Source: VRUE01 sp963697915
Lineage (GTDB): Bacteria > Actinomycetota > Thermoleophilia > Solirubrobacterales > 70-9
Assembly (NCBI GenBank): GCA_963697915.1
Contig: OY969103.1
Span: forward strand, 2,418,001-2,482,000
Length of the DNA: 64,000 nucleotides
Direction of reading: 5' to 3'
The notes beneath the pieces are model-generated. The model was not told the origin of the DNA. It made no database searches and saw only the letters and a list, made by a program, of their open reading frames with translations. The position numbers were made by a program, and so were the translations under genes. Position 1 is the stretch's first letter; the number at the start of each line of letters is the position of its first letter. Shown in pieces: positions 25,466 to 33,063 of the stretch.

Positions 25466-26392
25466 GTGCGTCATGGGGTAGCAGGGACGGGATTGGGACT
25501 CGCTGGAATCGGTGCGGGCCTTCTTGTTTTTCTCGCCGACCGCCTCGAATGGGGAATGTCGTCACTCCTCCAAGCGGTCCTCATGGTCCTGGCTGTGGCG
25601 CTCGTTGTGGTGGGGATTGCCTACGTCGGGGCTGCGGCCCTGGGCGGAAGTCGGACAAAGCCACTGAGGATTCATTACGCCCTGGAGGGTGGCTCGGAAT
25701 TTCGGATGCAGATAAGGACAGGCCACCCGCAGACCGTCCTCTTGCGCGTGGGACTGGAGAACCCCAACCCATTCAACCTCGAAGGGGTCGCCATCAATTC
25801 GCTGATCCCACAGGGACTTCAGCAGGGTCGGTGCGGAAGCGACGGACAGCCGCTCGATGGAGGTCATTGGCTAAGCACCCCAGAGAGGCTGGAGAACGAG
25901 CCAGCGCCGGGAGCCCCGAAGGACTATTGGGCAGACGAGAACGTCTCGGTGGCGGGCGAAGGGACCAAGGTGATCTTCTTCAAGCTCCGGGTGTCGCGAC
26001 CAGGCTCATATTTCTTCAAAACCTTGCTGTTTGGCAGCGTCCCGAAGAAGCACGAGGAAGCCATGTTGGAAGTGACCGATGGCGACCATCAGACGTTTGG
26101 CGGCACTATCGGCGAGCTTATTTCGGAGGGAGAACGCTTGACCCCGGATGGTCCGGTGATCTCCACCATGAACATTCAGGAGTGGGTGAACCAACTCGTA
26201 TTTCTGACGGGCGCACTTCCCGATGAGGATCGCCAGTGGTGGACCATTGCCACCGCCGAGGCTCCCGCTTTGGATGCAGGCTGGACGATTAGAAACGAGC
26301 GTGAGGTCATCGCGTTTCGCCTGCCTCTCCTCTACGCCCTGCGACGACGACTAGATCGTCCGGCGGAGGTGGTCGATGACAAGGCCACGTAG
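25466..26392 (+). CDS. Membrane-anchored hypothetical protein (element cargo)
   Basis: A 308-residue protein with two N-terminal membrane helices (about residues 8-25 and 34-60) and a large soluble domain. The first soluble stretch (RMQIRTGHPQTVLLRVGLENPNPFNLEGVAINSLIP) looks beta-rich and Ig/fibronectin-like. The end is basic (YALRRRLDR). No family is recognised. It lies 31 bases after the PIN-domain gene on the same strand and may share its transcript. A membrane partner for a nuclease would fit a defence or toxin module, but that is inference. Confidence 0.6.
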   Translation: MRHGVAGTGLGLAGIGAGLLVFLADRLEWGMSSLLQAVLMVLAVALVVVGIAYVGAAALGGSRTKPLRIHYALEGGSEFRMQIRTGHPQTVLLRVGLENPNPFNLEGVAINSLIPQGLQQGRCGSDGQPLDGGHWLSTPERLENEPAPGAPKDYWADENVSVAGEGTKVIFFKLRVSRPGSYFFKTLLFGSVPKKHEEAMLEVTDGDHQTFGGTIGELISEGERLTPDGPVISTMNIQEWVNQLVFLTGALPDEDRQWWTIATAEAPALDAGWTIRNEREVIAFRLPLLYALRRRLDRPAEVVDDKAT

Positions 26393-26485
26393 CCTCGACC
26401 TTGGGGAAGCGGGCCGAACGGAGTTTCCGCCATTGTCGGTAAGTCGCCTTCGTTTCTAGCTGCCTCGCAAGCAATACTCAATGCC

Positions 26486-27277
26486 ATGACGCCAGCAGCA
26501 CCGAAGCATCGTCGGCATTCGTCCATCAACCAGCATCAGCGGCATAAGAAGGTCCTCACCCCGCCTTTGATGCAGCTGCCGAACATTTCGGCCTATCCGG
26601 ATTGGCGGAAGAAGCGGGTGCCGGACATGCTTTGGTTGTCCGGGATGGTTGATGTTCACGCTGGGGACTGGCAGGCGACCCACCGCGCTTTGGACGTACT
26701 CGAGGAGTTTGTTCCGCTAGGCGAGAATCACTTTTGGATTGATGGCCGCCTTTCGACGTTTTCGCTCGTGCCAGAGCGAGCCCGGGGCGCAGCGCGACGT
26801 GCCCTTCAGGAAGCCGCGCCTGAGGCGCTGATTCCGCAGGTCGGGCAGGCTCTGAGCTTCTTCCCGGACTGCCCAGCGGCATGGTTGTTCGAGGATTGGG
26901 CCCTAGCTGCGGATCACGATGCCAGCACTGGAATCACGTACCTGCGCGAGCGGATGGCAGAGTTGGATTACAGTCGCAGCAAGCACGCTTCGCAGGTGCG
27001 GATGGTTGCGCTCGGCCGGACGATGGCTCATGGGAAGCTCGCACTCTCTCCAACTCTGGAGGTGATCCCGCTGATGCGGCAGTATCCGCACTTGGAGCCC
27101 TCAGAGGCCAACCGGGTGGAGCAGTTTTCTCGGATGACCTACGACATGCAGGCGTTGAATCAGGATGAACAACGGTTTGGGGCGATCAGGGACCGATGGT
27201 GTCGGGTGTTCTGGCGTGGTTGTGCTCGCCTCGCCCGTTCCGGCAATCCGGCCGCGCGTAGTGCTGGATGGAGTTAA
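26486..27277 (+). CDS. Hypothetical protein, first gene of a coupled pair (element cargo)
   Basis: A 263-residue protein. It begins with a basic His-rich segment, then the distinctive stretch KVLTPPLMQLPN...WRKKRVPDMLWLSGMV (about 22-54). The rest is probably all-helical (FSLVPERARGAARRAL; CPAAWLFEDWALAADHD). I have the impression of a recurring family with this K-L-PP...LP-x-MLW opening, but I cannot name it. Its end overlaps the next gene by 10 bases (ATGGAGTTAA). The 93 bases before it hold nothing obvious. An internal ATG at 26570 is a possible later start. Confidence 0.6.
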   Translation: MTPAAPKHRRHSSINQHQRHKKVLTPPLMQLPNISAYPDWRKKRVPDMLWLSGMVDVHAGDWQATHRALDVLEEFVPLGENHFWIDGRLSTFSLVPERARGAARRALQEAAPEALIPQVGQALSFFPDCPAAWLFEDWALAADHDASTGITYLRERMAELDYSRSKHASQVRMVALGRTMAHGKLALSPTLEVIPLMRQYPHLEPSEANRVEQFSRMTYDMQALNQDEQRFGAIRDRWCRVFWRGCARLARSGNPAARSAGWS

Positions 27278-28107
27278 CGCCTCGCCTCAGAAGGTTCGTC
27301 TTCATGGCTCGCGCGTTCGGCGTTGCGCTCGAAGCGCTCGGTGACTCCTTGCGCTCAAAGCAGTTCGAGCTAGATCTCGACCTGGAAAACCCAACTCCGA
27401 GCGAGGTCCGACTTGGACTCGCATCCCGCGAGCTGCGCTTGTTGTCGTACATCGCCCGCAATCCGATGTTCTGGGAGTACCCAGTTGCCGAATACGTGCT
27501 GCGGCCAATGGTCGATACGCGAATCTTGGTCGGCTGGCTCATCTTTAGAGAAGATCAGGAGCTGTACGAGAAATTCAAGGGCTACGGGGCGGGGCGGCTC
27601 AAGCTGCGCAAGCTCCACCTCGAAGATTTCGTGGAGGCAGAGGAGCTATCGGATGAGTTTCAGGACCACCTGGAGTATCTAGAGGCGCGAGTAAATAGCG
27701 AGACCCTTGAGGAGTTCCAGCGCATCGACCTGGGGGCTAACTTTGCGGGCAAGTCAATACGAGACATGGCGAAAGAGGCGGGCTTGAAGCGCCTCTACGA
27801 CCTCGACTATGCACCCCTGTCCGCCGAGCATCACGGAGAGTGGTCTTCTCTAGAAGATTGGGATCTCGCGGTTTCCGCCGATCCACTTCACCAAGGGCAT
27901 CGGTTCGGTTCGTTCAGTCCCTCAGAAGAAGGAGTGGCGATTCAGGTGGTTGCACATGCCTTCTATGCGATGGCCGAGACCGTCGAGGAAGTCTTCAATA
28001 GCTTGGGCTCAAGTGTCGCGTCCGAACTCTCGGCTTGTGAAATGGCGTTTACTCAAGCGGTTAGACAGGCCCGAGAAGAGGCGGCATCGGAAGTCTCCGA
28101 CGGTTGA
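27268..28107 (+). CDS. Helical hypothetical protein resembling DUF5677 proteins, second gene of a coupled pair
   Basis: A 279-residue, mostly helical protein. Residues about 50-110 (RELRLLSYIARNPMFWEYPVAEYVLRPMVD...ILVGWLIF) and 180-215 (YDLDYAPLSAEHHGEW...DPLHQGHRFG) carry conserved-looking Tyr, His and Arg residues like those of DUF5677-type proteins. The two coupled genes are probably one functional unit. The 3' end overlaps the convergent integrase gene by 55 bases. Biochemical role unknown; accessory position suggests defence or element maintenance. Confidence 0.6.
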   Translation: MELTPRLRRFVFMARAFGVALEALGDSLRSKQFELDLDLENPTPSEVRLGLASRELRLLSYIARNPMFWEYPVAEYVLRPMVDTRILVGWLIFREDQELYEKFKGYGAGRLKLRKLHLEDFVEAEELSDEFQDHLEYLEARVNSETLEEFQRIDLGANFAGKSIRDMAKEAGLKRLYDLDYAPLSAEHHGEWSSLEDWDLAVSADPLHQGHRFGSFSPSEEGVAIQVVAHAFYAMAETVEEVFNSLGSSVASELSACEMAFTQAVRQAREEAASEVSDG

Positions 28108-29273
28108 TCTTCGAGCGGCAATTTCATGCTGGTTGGAAGGTCGAGTCCTACTACCTGATCGAGGAAGTCCGGACTGCCGACGCCAGAATCCATGAGGTGA
28201 ATGTAGGTCTTGAGAGTGAAGCTGGGATCGGCGTGGCCTAGCCAAGCCTGAACCTGCTTCACGTTTCGGCCCGCCTCAAAAAGCAAGCTGGCGCAGGTGT
28301 GGCGGAACGTATGGAAGGAGACAGCCGAGCGGTCTTTCTTCTCGCCCTTGATCTCCACCTCGACCTTGAACCCGGCCCCGATGGCGGCTGGGGCGAGGGC
28401 GCGGCGATAGACGTTTTCGGGCCGCAGGGAAGTGCCCGCCTGCGATGCGAAGACGGGAGACTCGGGGCCTCGGTAGCCGACGCGCCGCAACGCGAGCAGG
28501 TGCCCCGCCATGCCGGGCGAAAGCGGAACGTCCCGTTTGCCGTCCTTGCTCTTGAGCCGCTTGCGCTTGCCCTTGTAAAGCTGTTCGCGCACCCGCACCT
28601 TTGGATGCTCGCCGAGGTCAAGGTGTTCCCACCTCAGCCCGACCGCCTCGCTGATCCGCAGGCCGGTGTGAGCCAGGAACGTGCAGAACAGCCGCGACTC
28701 GCTCGGAAGCGCCGCCAAGAGAACGCCTAGCTCGGCTCGCGTCAGCGCCTTGGCCTTATCGTCGGTTGGAGTCTCGTCCTCGCTCGGCGGTGGGATGCGG
28801 ACGCCGAGGACCGGGTTCGACGGGACAATGCCGTCCTCAAGCGCCGTGGCGAACATCACCGATAGCGCCGCCCGCGTCTTCTTGATTTCCGAGGTGGTGC
28901 GGCCATCCCGCCGCATCTGCCCGAACAGGTCGCGGAGGTCGGCGGGTTCAACCTCGTTCATCCTCCACGTCTTCCACCGCGCGATCGCGTGAGCCTCGAT
29001 CGGCCTGCGGTACTCGGGCCGCGTCGTCTCCGAGAACCCGCGCGAGGTTCGGCCCGCGTAATTCTCGATCCACTCGGCGAAGTAGTCGCCGAAGCGAACC
29101 CGCGACTTGGGCCGCTTCTCGCCCGCATCGCGTTTGCCCTTGGCCTCGCGGGCCTCGGGAAGCGTGCGGAAGGATTCTTTGTGCTGCTTCCCGCGATGCT
29201 CCCAGGTGATTACGTATCGGGAGCCGCGTTTGTAGATGCCGGGGTAACGAGTTTTTTCCAGTTTCGCCGCCAT
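28053..29273 (-). CDS. int: Tyrosine recombinase integrase of the element
   Basis: A protein of about 406 residues that catalyses site-specific recombination at the tRNA-Met attachment site. Layout: AP2-like/arm-binding N-terminus (YKRGSRYVITWEHRGKQHKESF), SAM-like core-binding domain (FGDYFAEWI...), and a catalytic domain with Arg in HTGLRISEAVGLRW, the HxxR box in FHTFRHTCASLL, the second His in WLGHAD, and the nucleophile Tyr in TLKTYIHL. ATG 29273 is preferred, with GAGGAG about 12 bases upstream; an in-frame upstream start at 29354 would add 27 unlikely residues. Confidence 0.93.
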   Translation of the reverse strand: MAAKLEKTRYPGIYKRGSRYVITWEHRGKQHKESFRTLPEAREAKGKRDAGEKRPKSRVRFGDYFAEWIENYAGRTSRGFSETTRPEYRRPIEAHAIARWKTWRMNEVEPADLRDLFGQMRRDGRTTSEIKKTRAALSVMFATALEDGIVPSNPVLGVRIPPPSEDETPTDDKAKALTRAELGVLLAALPSESRLFCTFLAHTGLRISEAVGLRWEHLDLGEHPKVRVREQLYKGKRKRLKSKDGKRDVPLSPGMAGHLLALRRVGYRGPESPVFASQAGTSLRPENVYRRALAPAAIGAGFKVEVEIKGEKKDRSAVSFHTFRHTCASLLFEAGRNVKQVQAWLGHADPSFTLKTYIHLMDSGVGSPDFLDQVVGLDLPTSMKLPLEDQPSETSDAASSRACLTA

Positions 29274-29471
29274 TCTCGGTCTGGTCTCCTCGCGATCCTG
29301 CCCGCCGTCGCGCGCGCTGCGGGTGGAGTGTGGGGGCTTGCGGATACGCGACATGCCGCTACCGTTCCCGCTGCGACCGGCCTCGTTCCACTGAGCCGGT
29401 CGTCACGGGGCCGGTGTTCCAGCACGCGGCCCCACTTATGTCTTTACAGGGTACCTCCCTGATCGGAGTGG

Positions 29472-29750
29472 TCAAGGTCGCCGACCACCTCCCGCGCGCA
29501 GCCACCGATCCAACTCGGAACGCCTCGCAATCAACGCCGAGCCGTCGTGATGGATGGGGATGCGCCGCGCCGAGACGAGCGCATACACCCGCGAGCGGGA
29601 GCAGTCGATGTAGGCGGCGATCCTCTCCGCGCCGCGAAGCCAGCCATCGGCGGCGGCGCCATCCTCGAGTTGCCGGACGAGCTCAGCCGCGCGTCGGGCG
29701 ATGCGCTCGATCAGGGCATCGTCTATCTCCAGCGGGATCGTGGGCGTCAA
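29472..29750 (-). CDS. Excisionase-like HTH DNA-binding protein
   Basis: A 92-residue protein with a MerR/excisionase-type winged helix in its second half (ERIAAYIDCSRSRVYALVSARRIPIHHDGSALIARRSELDRWL), as found in Xis and AlpA proteins that direct excision. An acidic helix precedes it. It lies between the integrase and the replication-relaxation gene on the same strand. Its ATG overlaps the stop of the upstream gene by 4 bases, so it is translated as part of that operon. The 198-base gap to the integrase start contains nothing recognisable. Confidence 0.82.
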   Translation of the reverse strand: MTPTIPLEIDDALIERIARRAAELVRQLEDGAAADGWLRGAERIAAYIDCSRSRVYALVSARRIPIHHDGSALIARRSELDRWLRAGGGRRP

Positions 29751-30634
29751 TCGTCCCGGCCCTCGCCGATCCAGTTCACTGCCCGATCTGGTTCCCCAAT
29801 CGCGCGGAAGATCGGGGCGAAGGGGCCGCGATCCTTGAGGTCGTCCAATAGGCAGAAATAGACCTCCACGTCATAGGTACGGTCGAGCGCGGGATGCTCG
29901 GCGAGCATCCCGCGCGCGACGTCGAGCCGCCGATTCAGCGCCTCACGTGATGCGCCCGCCAAGGCGCAGATCACAGGCGGGAAGCGCCGGTAGTAGTAGC
30001 GCCAAAGTGCCTCGCCGCCACCTTTCTCCCGCGCTCGGTAGAGCTGGCCATAGCGCGCCAGCTCGGCGACCAGCCGTTCAACCGAGAGGGTGGCGCGATC
30101 CACCTCGACGAAGCGCTGGTAGACGGCTATCTGCCGGTCCTCGGGTTGAACGTAGGTGAAGACCGCGTCGGCGATCAGCGAGCGGCGAGCGCGACCGCGC
30201 CCACGGTTGAGGGGATGGGCTACCTCATGCCGCCAGGAGAGCGGCGCGAATTCGTCGCCGCGCTCGCGCGCCGCGTGCAGGAAGCTGATCCCGACCTCGT
30301 TGACGCCGAGCGTGTGGGCGGTGAGCGGTCCCGCCGCCTGTTTCGAGCTGAGGACTTTCGGCCGCTCCTTGACCTCGCCGGCGAGGATCACCGCATCAGC
30401 GCCGGCATCGGTCAGGAACCACACGCGCCGGGGAGTGCGGCGGGTATCGACATGGGCGACCAGGCCCGCCCGCTCAAGGTATGCGAGTGCCTGTTGGGTG
30501 CGGCGCGGGCTGCGATCCGGGTAGTGGATCGCCCGCACCTGGGCGGTCGAGAGGATGCGATGCTCGCCGAGTGAGGCGATGATCTCGGCCGTCGCTTCCG
30601 GTAGCCGCAGGCGCGAGCCTGCCCGCCAACTCAC
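29747..30634 (-). CDS. Replication-relaxation family protein
   Basis: A 295-residue protein of the replication-relaxation family seen on actinobacterial plasmids and integrative elements. The N-terminal winged helix (TAEIIASLGEHRILSTAQVRAIHY...RRTQQALAYLERAGLV...RVWFLTDAGADAV) is followed by an alpha/beta domain (IADAVFTYV, FVEVDRATLSVERL). GTG 30634 is chosen because GGAGGT lies 5 bases upstream and it begins at the expected SWRAGSRLRLP. A longer in-frame opening to 31048 is without support. The start overlaps the preceding small gene (GTGA). Confidence 0.85.
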   Translation of the reverse strand: MSWRAGSRLRLPEATAEIIASLGEHRILSTAQVRAIHYPDRSPRRTQQALAYLERAGLVAHVDTRRTPRRVWFLTDAGADAVILAGEVKERPKVLSSKQAAGPLTAHTLGVNEVGISFLHAARERGDEFAPLSWRHEVAHPLNRGRGRARRSLIADAVFTYVQPEDRQIAVYQRFVEVDRATLSVERLVAELARYGQLYRAREKGGGEALWRYYYRRFPPVICALAGASREALNRRLDVARGMLAEHPALDRTYDVEVYFCLLDDLKDRGPFAPIFRAIGEPDRAVNWIGEGRDD

Positions 30635-30825
30635 GCTGACCTCCAGGGCAGCGGTCGATTGACGGCGAGGTGCTGGGAAGCCAGCGCCGAGCCGGAGAAC
30701 GATTGCGGGGCTGGCACTACGGGGGCGATTGCCTCGGTAGTGGGGAAGCGTTGTGGAGCCAGCGCGGAGGCGATAGCGCGGGCGGCGAGTGCAAGGGACG
30801 CTGATCGGAAATGGATAGAGAGCAT
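30631..30825 (-). CDS. Small protein translationally coupled to the replication-relaxation gene
   Basis: A 64-residue frame starting at ATG 30825 with a perfect Shine-Dalgarno (AAGGAGGT, 7 bases before the ATG) and ending in a GTGA overlap with the replication-relaxation gene. The peptide (MLSIHFRSASLALAARAIAS...) is Ala/Ser-rich with a weakly amphipathic N-terminus and no recognisable domain. The strong ribosome site and coupling argue that it is translated; it may act mainly as a translational lead-in for the gene below. Confidence 0.6.
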   Translation of the reverse strand: MLSIHFRSASLALAARAIASALAPQRFPTTEAIAPVVPAPQSFSGSALASQHLAVNRPLPWRSA

Positions 30826-31315
30826 GAGTGAGACCTCCTTGGTCTTGTTTCGATTTGGGAGTGGCGTAGGAATGTCGGCAAAGCGCCAGGCCCGCAAACG
30901 GCTTTGCGGCGCGCAGAAACGACACGTTGGCCTTCCCGGCCACCGAAGCGACAGGGGAAGCGATAGGCGCAGCCATCCCCGAAGCGAGGGGCGAAGCTGC
31001 GTTGAGAGTGGTTTGCCTTCCATCGCCCAACAGAGCGGCGAGCGGCAAAAGTGGTGGTAACTACGTAACCACGTAGTTACCAAGACCTTGAACGAGGGGC
31101 GGGGCGTTTGTGGGGTTCTCTGCTTCATCCCTACAACAACAGGGGGAGAAGCCCCGAAAGTGGCCCCCACAATTCGCGAATATGGTTGTACGTGCCTCAT
31201 CACCCATATGGCGAATGAGGCGGCGATTTGTCTCACTTTTTTTGGGGAGCGACGCCGCGCCGGTGCCGCTCCTTGCTCAGATGGGGAGGGCAGTCCCCAT
31301 TAACTCGGCTGTCAA
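30826..31315. other. 490-bp gene-free region with clustered inverted repeats
   Basis: No convincing gene lies here. It contains the perfect 11-bp inverted repeat at 31056-31081, the palindromes ATTCGCGAAT and CCATATGG with GCCTCAT...ATGAGGC around them (about 31165-31225), a T-rich run, and a small GC stem TGGGGA...TCCCCA near 31280. Its position directly upstream of the replication-relaxation operon suggests the element's promoter/operator and possibly its origin region. Confidence 0.45.
31056..31081. repeat. Perfect 11-bp inverted repeat, loop 4
   Basis: GGTAACTACGT-AACC-ACGTAGTTACC is an exact dyad of 26 bases about 230 bases upstream of the small gene that opens the replication-relaxation operon. 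Its AT-rich, protein-site-like composition suggests an operator or replication-protein site rather than a terminator. Confidence 0.7.
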
Positions 31316-31804
31316 TCAGCGCTTCTCGCAGAGCGAGTAGCCGACGCGCCAACAGTTGACGATGAAGCCGTCCGCCCCGGCCCTGCGGAGCTTGTTGCGG
31401 GCGCGGCTCGCGTGCGAGTCGAGCGTGCGAGTCGCGCCGCCGCCCTCGCTTCCCCAAATCTCGCGCATCAACTCCTGCTTGGTGAAGACGCGGCCGGGGT
31501 CGGTGGCGAGCAGCGCAATCAATTCAAACTCATGCGCCGCTAGGCGGACCTCAGTGCCGCGAACCTCGACCCGGCGAGCGGCCGGATCGACCACCAGCGG
31601 GCCGACCGCGACCGGCTTCTGATTGATCGGCGTGCCAGCCTCAAAGATGCTGCCGTCAACGTGGCCCCGGCAGAGCAACCGCCAGTCCTCATCCTCGCCC
31701 AGCTTCACCTTGACTTGCCAGTTGCCGCCGTCACTCAGGCGAATCTCCACCTCGCCGTCGCCGATCCCGATTGCGGCGCTGCTGAACCGGCCAGGGATCA
31801 GCAT
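31316..31804 (-). CDS. OmpR/PhoB-type winged-helix protein without receiver domain
   Basis: A 162-residue protein. The N-terminal about 65 residues are a beta-rich domain of unknown kind (VEIRLSDGGNWQVKVKLG). Residues about 68-160 are a trans_reg_C winged helix: VGPLVVDPAARRVEVRGTEVRLAAHEFELIALL, then GRVFTKQELMREIWG and the recognition helix RTLDSHASRARNKL, ending with WRVGYSL. There is no phosphorylatable receiver. It is the last gene of a three-gene operon and starts within the upstream stop (TGATG). It probably regulates element genes. Confidence 0.82.
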   Translation of the reverse strand: MLIPGRFSSAAIGIGDGEVEIRLSDGGNWQVKVKLGEDEDWRLLCRGHVDGSIFEAGTPINQKPVAVGPLVVDPAARRVEVRGTEVRLAAHEFELIALLATDPGRVFTKQELMREIWGSEGGGATRTLDSHASRARNKLRRAGADGFIVNCWRVGYSLCEKR

Positions 31805-32046
31805 CAGCTTTCCTTCAGCAGACGGTTGACGTAGAGCGCCGGTCGGCTCGGCTGGATCAGGAACCCGTCGCTGAAGACCAACCCCTCGTCGTCAAGATCG
31901 CGAAGGGCGCGGGCCAGCGCGATCCCCCCGGTCAGGGTGCGGGGGTTCGCAAGCACCCGACCCGCCAACGCCGGGAGCGTCAGCAGGATCGGATGCTCAC
32001 GAAGCACCAGCGCCAGCACGACGCGCTGCATGTTGAGGTCGCGCAT
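31804..32046 (-). CDS. Small hypothetical protein, possible winged helix
   Basis: An 80-residue protein whose middle and end (ALAGRVLANPRTLTGGIALARALRDLDDEGLVFSDGFLIQPSRPALYVNRLL) look like a small winged-helix fold, with a helix pair followed by a beta hairpin. It overlaps the downstream regulator by one base (TGATG) and follows the upstream gene by 6 bases. No family can be named; it probably works with its neighbours in control of the element. Confidence 0.6.
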   Translation of the reverse strand: MRDLNMQRVVLALVLREHPILLTLPALAGRVLANPRTLTGGIALARALRDLDDEGLVFSDGFLIQPSRPALYVNRLLKES

Positions 32047-32052
32047 CCGACC

Positions 32053-32406
32053 TCACGCGCTTCCGCCCTCAAGCACGCCGAGAAGGGCGTGGAGGGCATC
32101 GTGATTGGCGGCAATCTCTTGGTAGTTGCTCGCCTCGTCGTCGTCCGCGGTTGCGACCGCGACGGCCTCCCGCGCCGCCTCGTCGGGAAGGATGATCCGT
32201 CTCGTTGCCAGTGCCACCAGTAGCCGCTCAAATGCCTCGGCTTCCCGCTGTGCTTTGTCGGGCTGCCGCAACCGCTCAGGGGCTTTCAGGTCTTCCCGCA
32301 CGCCGTGCAGCCAGTCGTTCAGACAGGAGCGCAGAATCGGGATGTGTTTGGCGGGGAGGTCGAGCGGCACTGGCCGCGTCTCGCCCGTAGGGTTCTCGTT
32401 AGCCAT
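32053..32406 (-). CDS. Hypothetical helical protein of the element
   Basis: A 117-residue protein, acidic and largely helical, with the opening LDLPAKHIPILRSCLNDWLHGVREDL followed by a long helix (DKAQREAEAFERLLVAL). AAGGAG lies about 15 bases before the ATG and a CCTCCT is adjacent, so the exact ribosome site is unclear. It is the first gene of the 32406-31316 operon. The family is not recognised. Confidence 0.6.
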   Translation of the reverse strand: MANENPTGETRPVPLDLPAKHIPILRSCLNDWLHGVREDLKAPERLRQPDKAQREAEAFERLLVALATRRIILPDEAAREAVAVATADDDEASNYQEIAANHDALHALLGVLEGGSA

Positions 32407-32524
32407 GAGGAGGTTCGTTCTCCTTGTGGTCAGGCTCCCGGTTGGTGTTTGCGCACAGCCGGGAGCCGCTTATTGGATCGGCCGAAGTTAGCAGGCTGTG
32501 GAGAAAATCTCCACAGGTGTCTTG

Positions 32525-32728
32525 CTACTCGCCCCGAATGATCTGGCCGACCCGCGAATGATCCAAGCCGACCAGCTCGCCGATCTCGCGAAGTGACAGC
32601 CCGTCCCTCTGCGCCTTCGCGAAGGCCTTGCGCCGGGCCTCTCTCGCGGCTTTGCTGTCTCGCGCAAATTGCTTCTGGGCAGCCTTAACCGCTTTGCTCG
32701 CTGCCTTGCGTTTCGGATCTTCGGGCAT
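32525..32728 (-). CDS. Small HTH DNA-binding protein
   Basis: A 67-residue protein: a Lys/Arg/Ala-rich helix (SKAVKAAQKQFARDSKAA) followed by a sigma-4/Xre-like helix-turn-helix (GLSLREIGELVGLDHSRVGQII). ATG 32728 is chosen because upstream in-frame residues look non-coding. It is probably a repressor or copy-control protein; its recognition site is unknown. Confidence 0.65.
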   Translation of the reverse strand: MPEDPKRKAASKAVKAAQKQFARDSKAAREARRKAFAKAQRDGLSLREIGELVGLDHSRVGQIIRGE

Positions 32729-32849
32729 TCCCGGCAGCCTAATCGCGAGCGGGGAGCGGTGGCGTCCGGTCGGTTTAGTCCAATGAACAGTGGGTCGGTG
32801 TCGGCCCAAAAGGGGAGCCACCGAAACCCCGGAAAGGAAAGCAGCGTCG

Positions 32850-32975
32850 ATGGCAGGTAAATCGAAAAGCAACGGGAGTAGCTACCGCTCCGCAAAGAGC
32901 GGTCGCTACGTCACCGAAAAATATGGCAAAAGCCATAAGAGCACGACCGTGAAAGAGACGAACAAGAGGAAGTAG
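32850..32975 (+). CDS. 41-residue basic protein with YRSAKSGRY motif
   Basis: A very small, Lys/Ser-rich protein (KSKSNGSSYRSAKSGRYV, then TEKYGKSHKSTTVKETNKR). GGAAAGGA about 10 bases before the ATG is a good ribosome site. The motif YRSAK(S/T)GRY is shared with the 73-residue protein at 33657-33878 in the same element, which precedes a PIN nuclease gene. A perfect 14-bp hairpin follows its stop. The function is not known; nucleic-acid binding is plausible from its charge. Confidence 0.65.
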   Translation: MAGKSKSNGSSYRSAKSGRYVTEKYGKSHKSTTVKETNKRK

Positions 32976-32989
32976 GCGTCTCGATCACC

Positions 32990-33023
32990 TTGCCACCCTC
33001 GGGGTGCATCCCGAGGGTGGCAA
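32990..33023. terminator. Bidirectional hairpin between convergent genes
   Basis: TTGCCACCCTCGGG and CCCGAGGGTGGCAA form a perfect 14-bp stem with a 6-base loop, 14 bases after the small basic gene and 40 bases after the convergent PIN gene. There is no long T-run, but symmetry and position suit termination from both sides. Confidence 0.65.
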
Positions 33024-33063
33024 TCCTATTCATTAGGTGTAGACGGAACCCTGCAATGAGTCG

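Noticed and set aside
26486..28107. One gene broken by a frameshift
   Set aside because: The second frame has its own stop just upstream of its ATG and a clean ATGGAGTTAA overlap; both ends look like normal termini, so two coupled genes are more likely.
31088..31303. A 71-codon plus-strand frame in the element's intergenic region
   Set aside because: Low-complexity mixture without a ribosome site; it crosses the inverted repeats and is better explained as control-region DNA.
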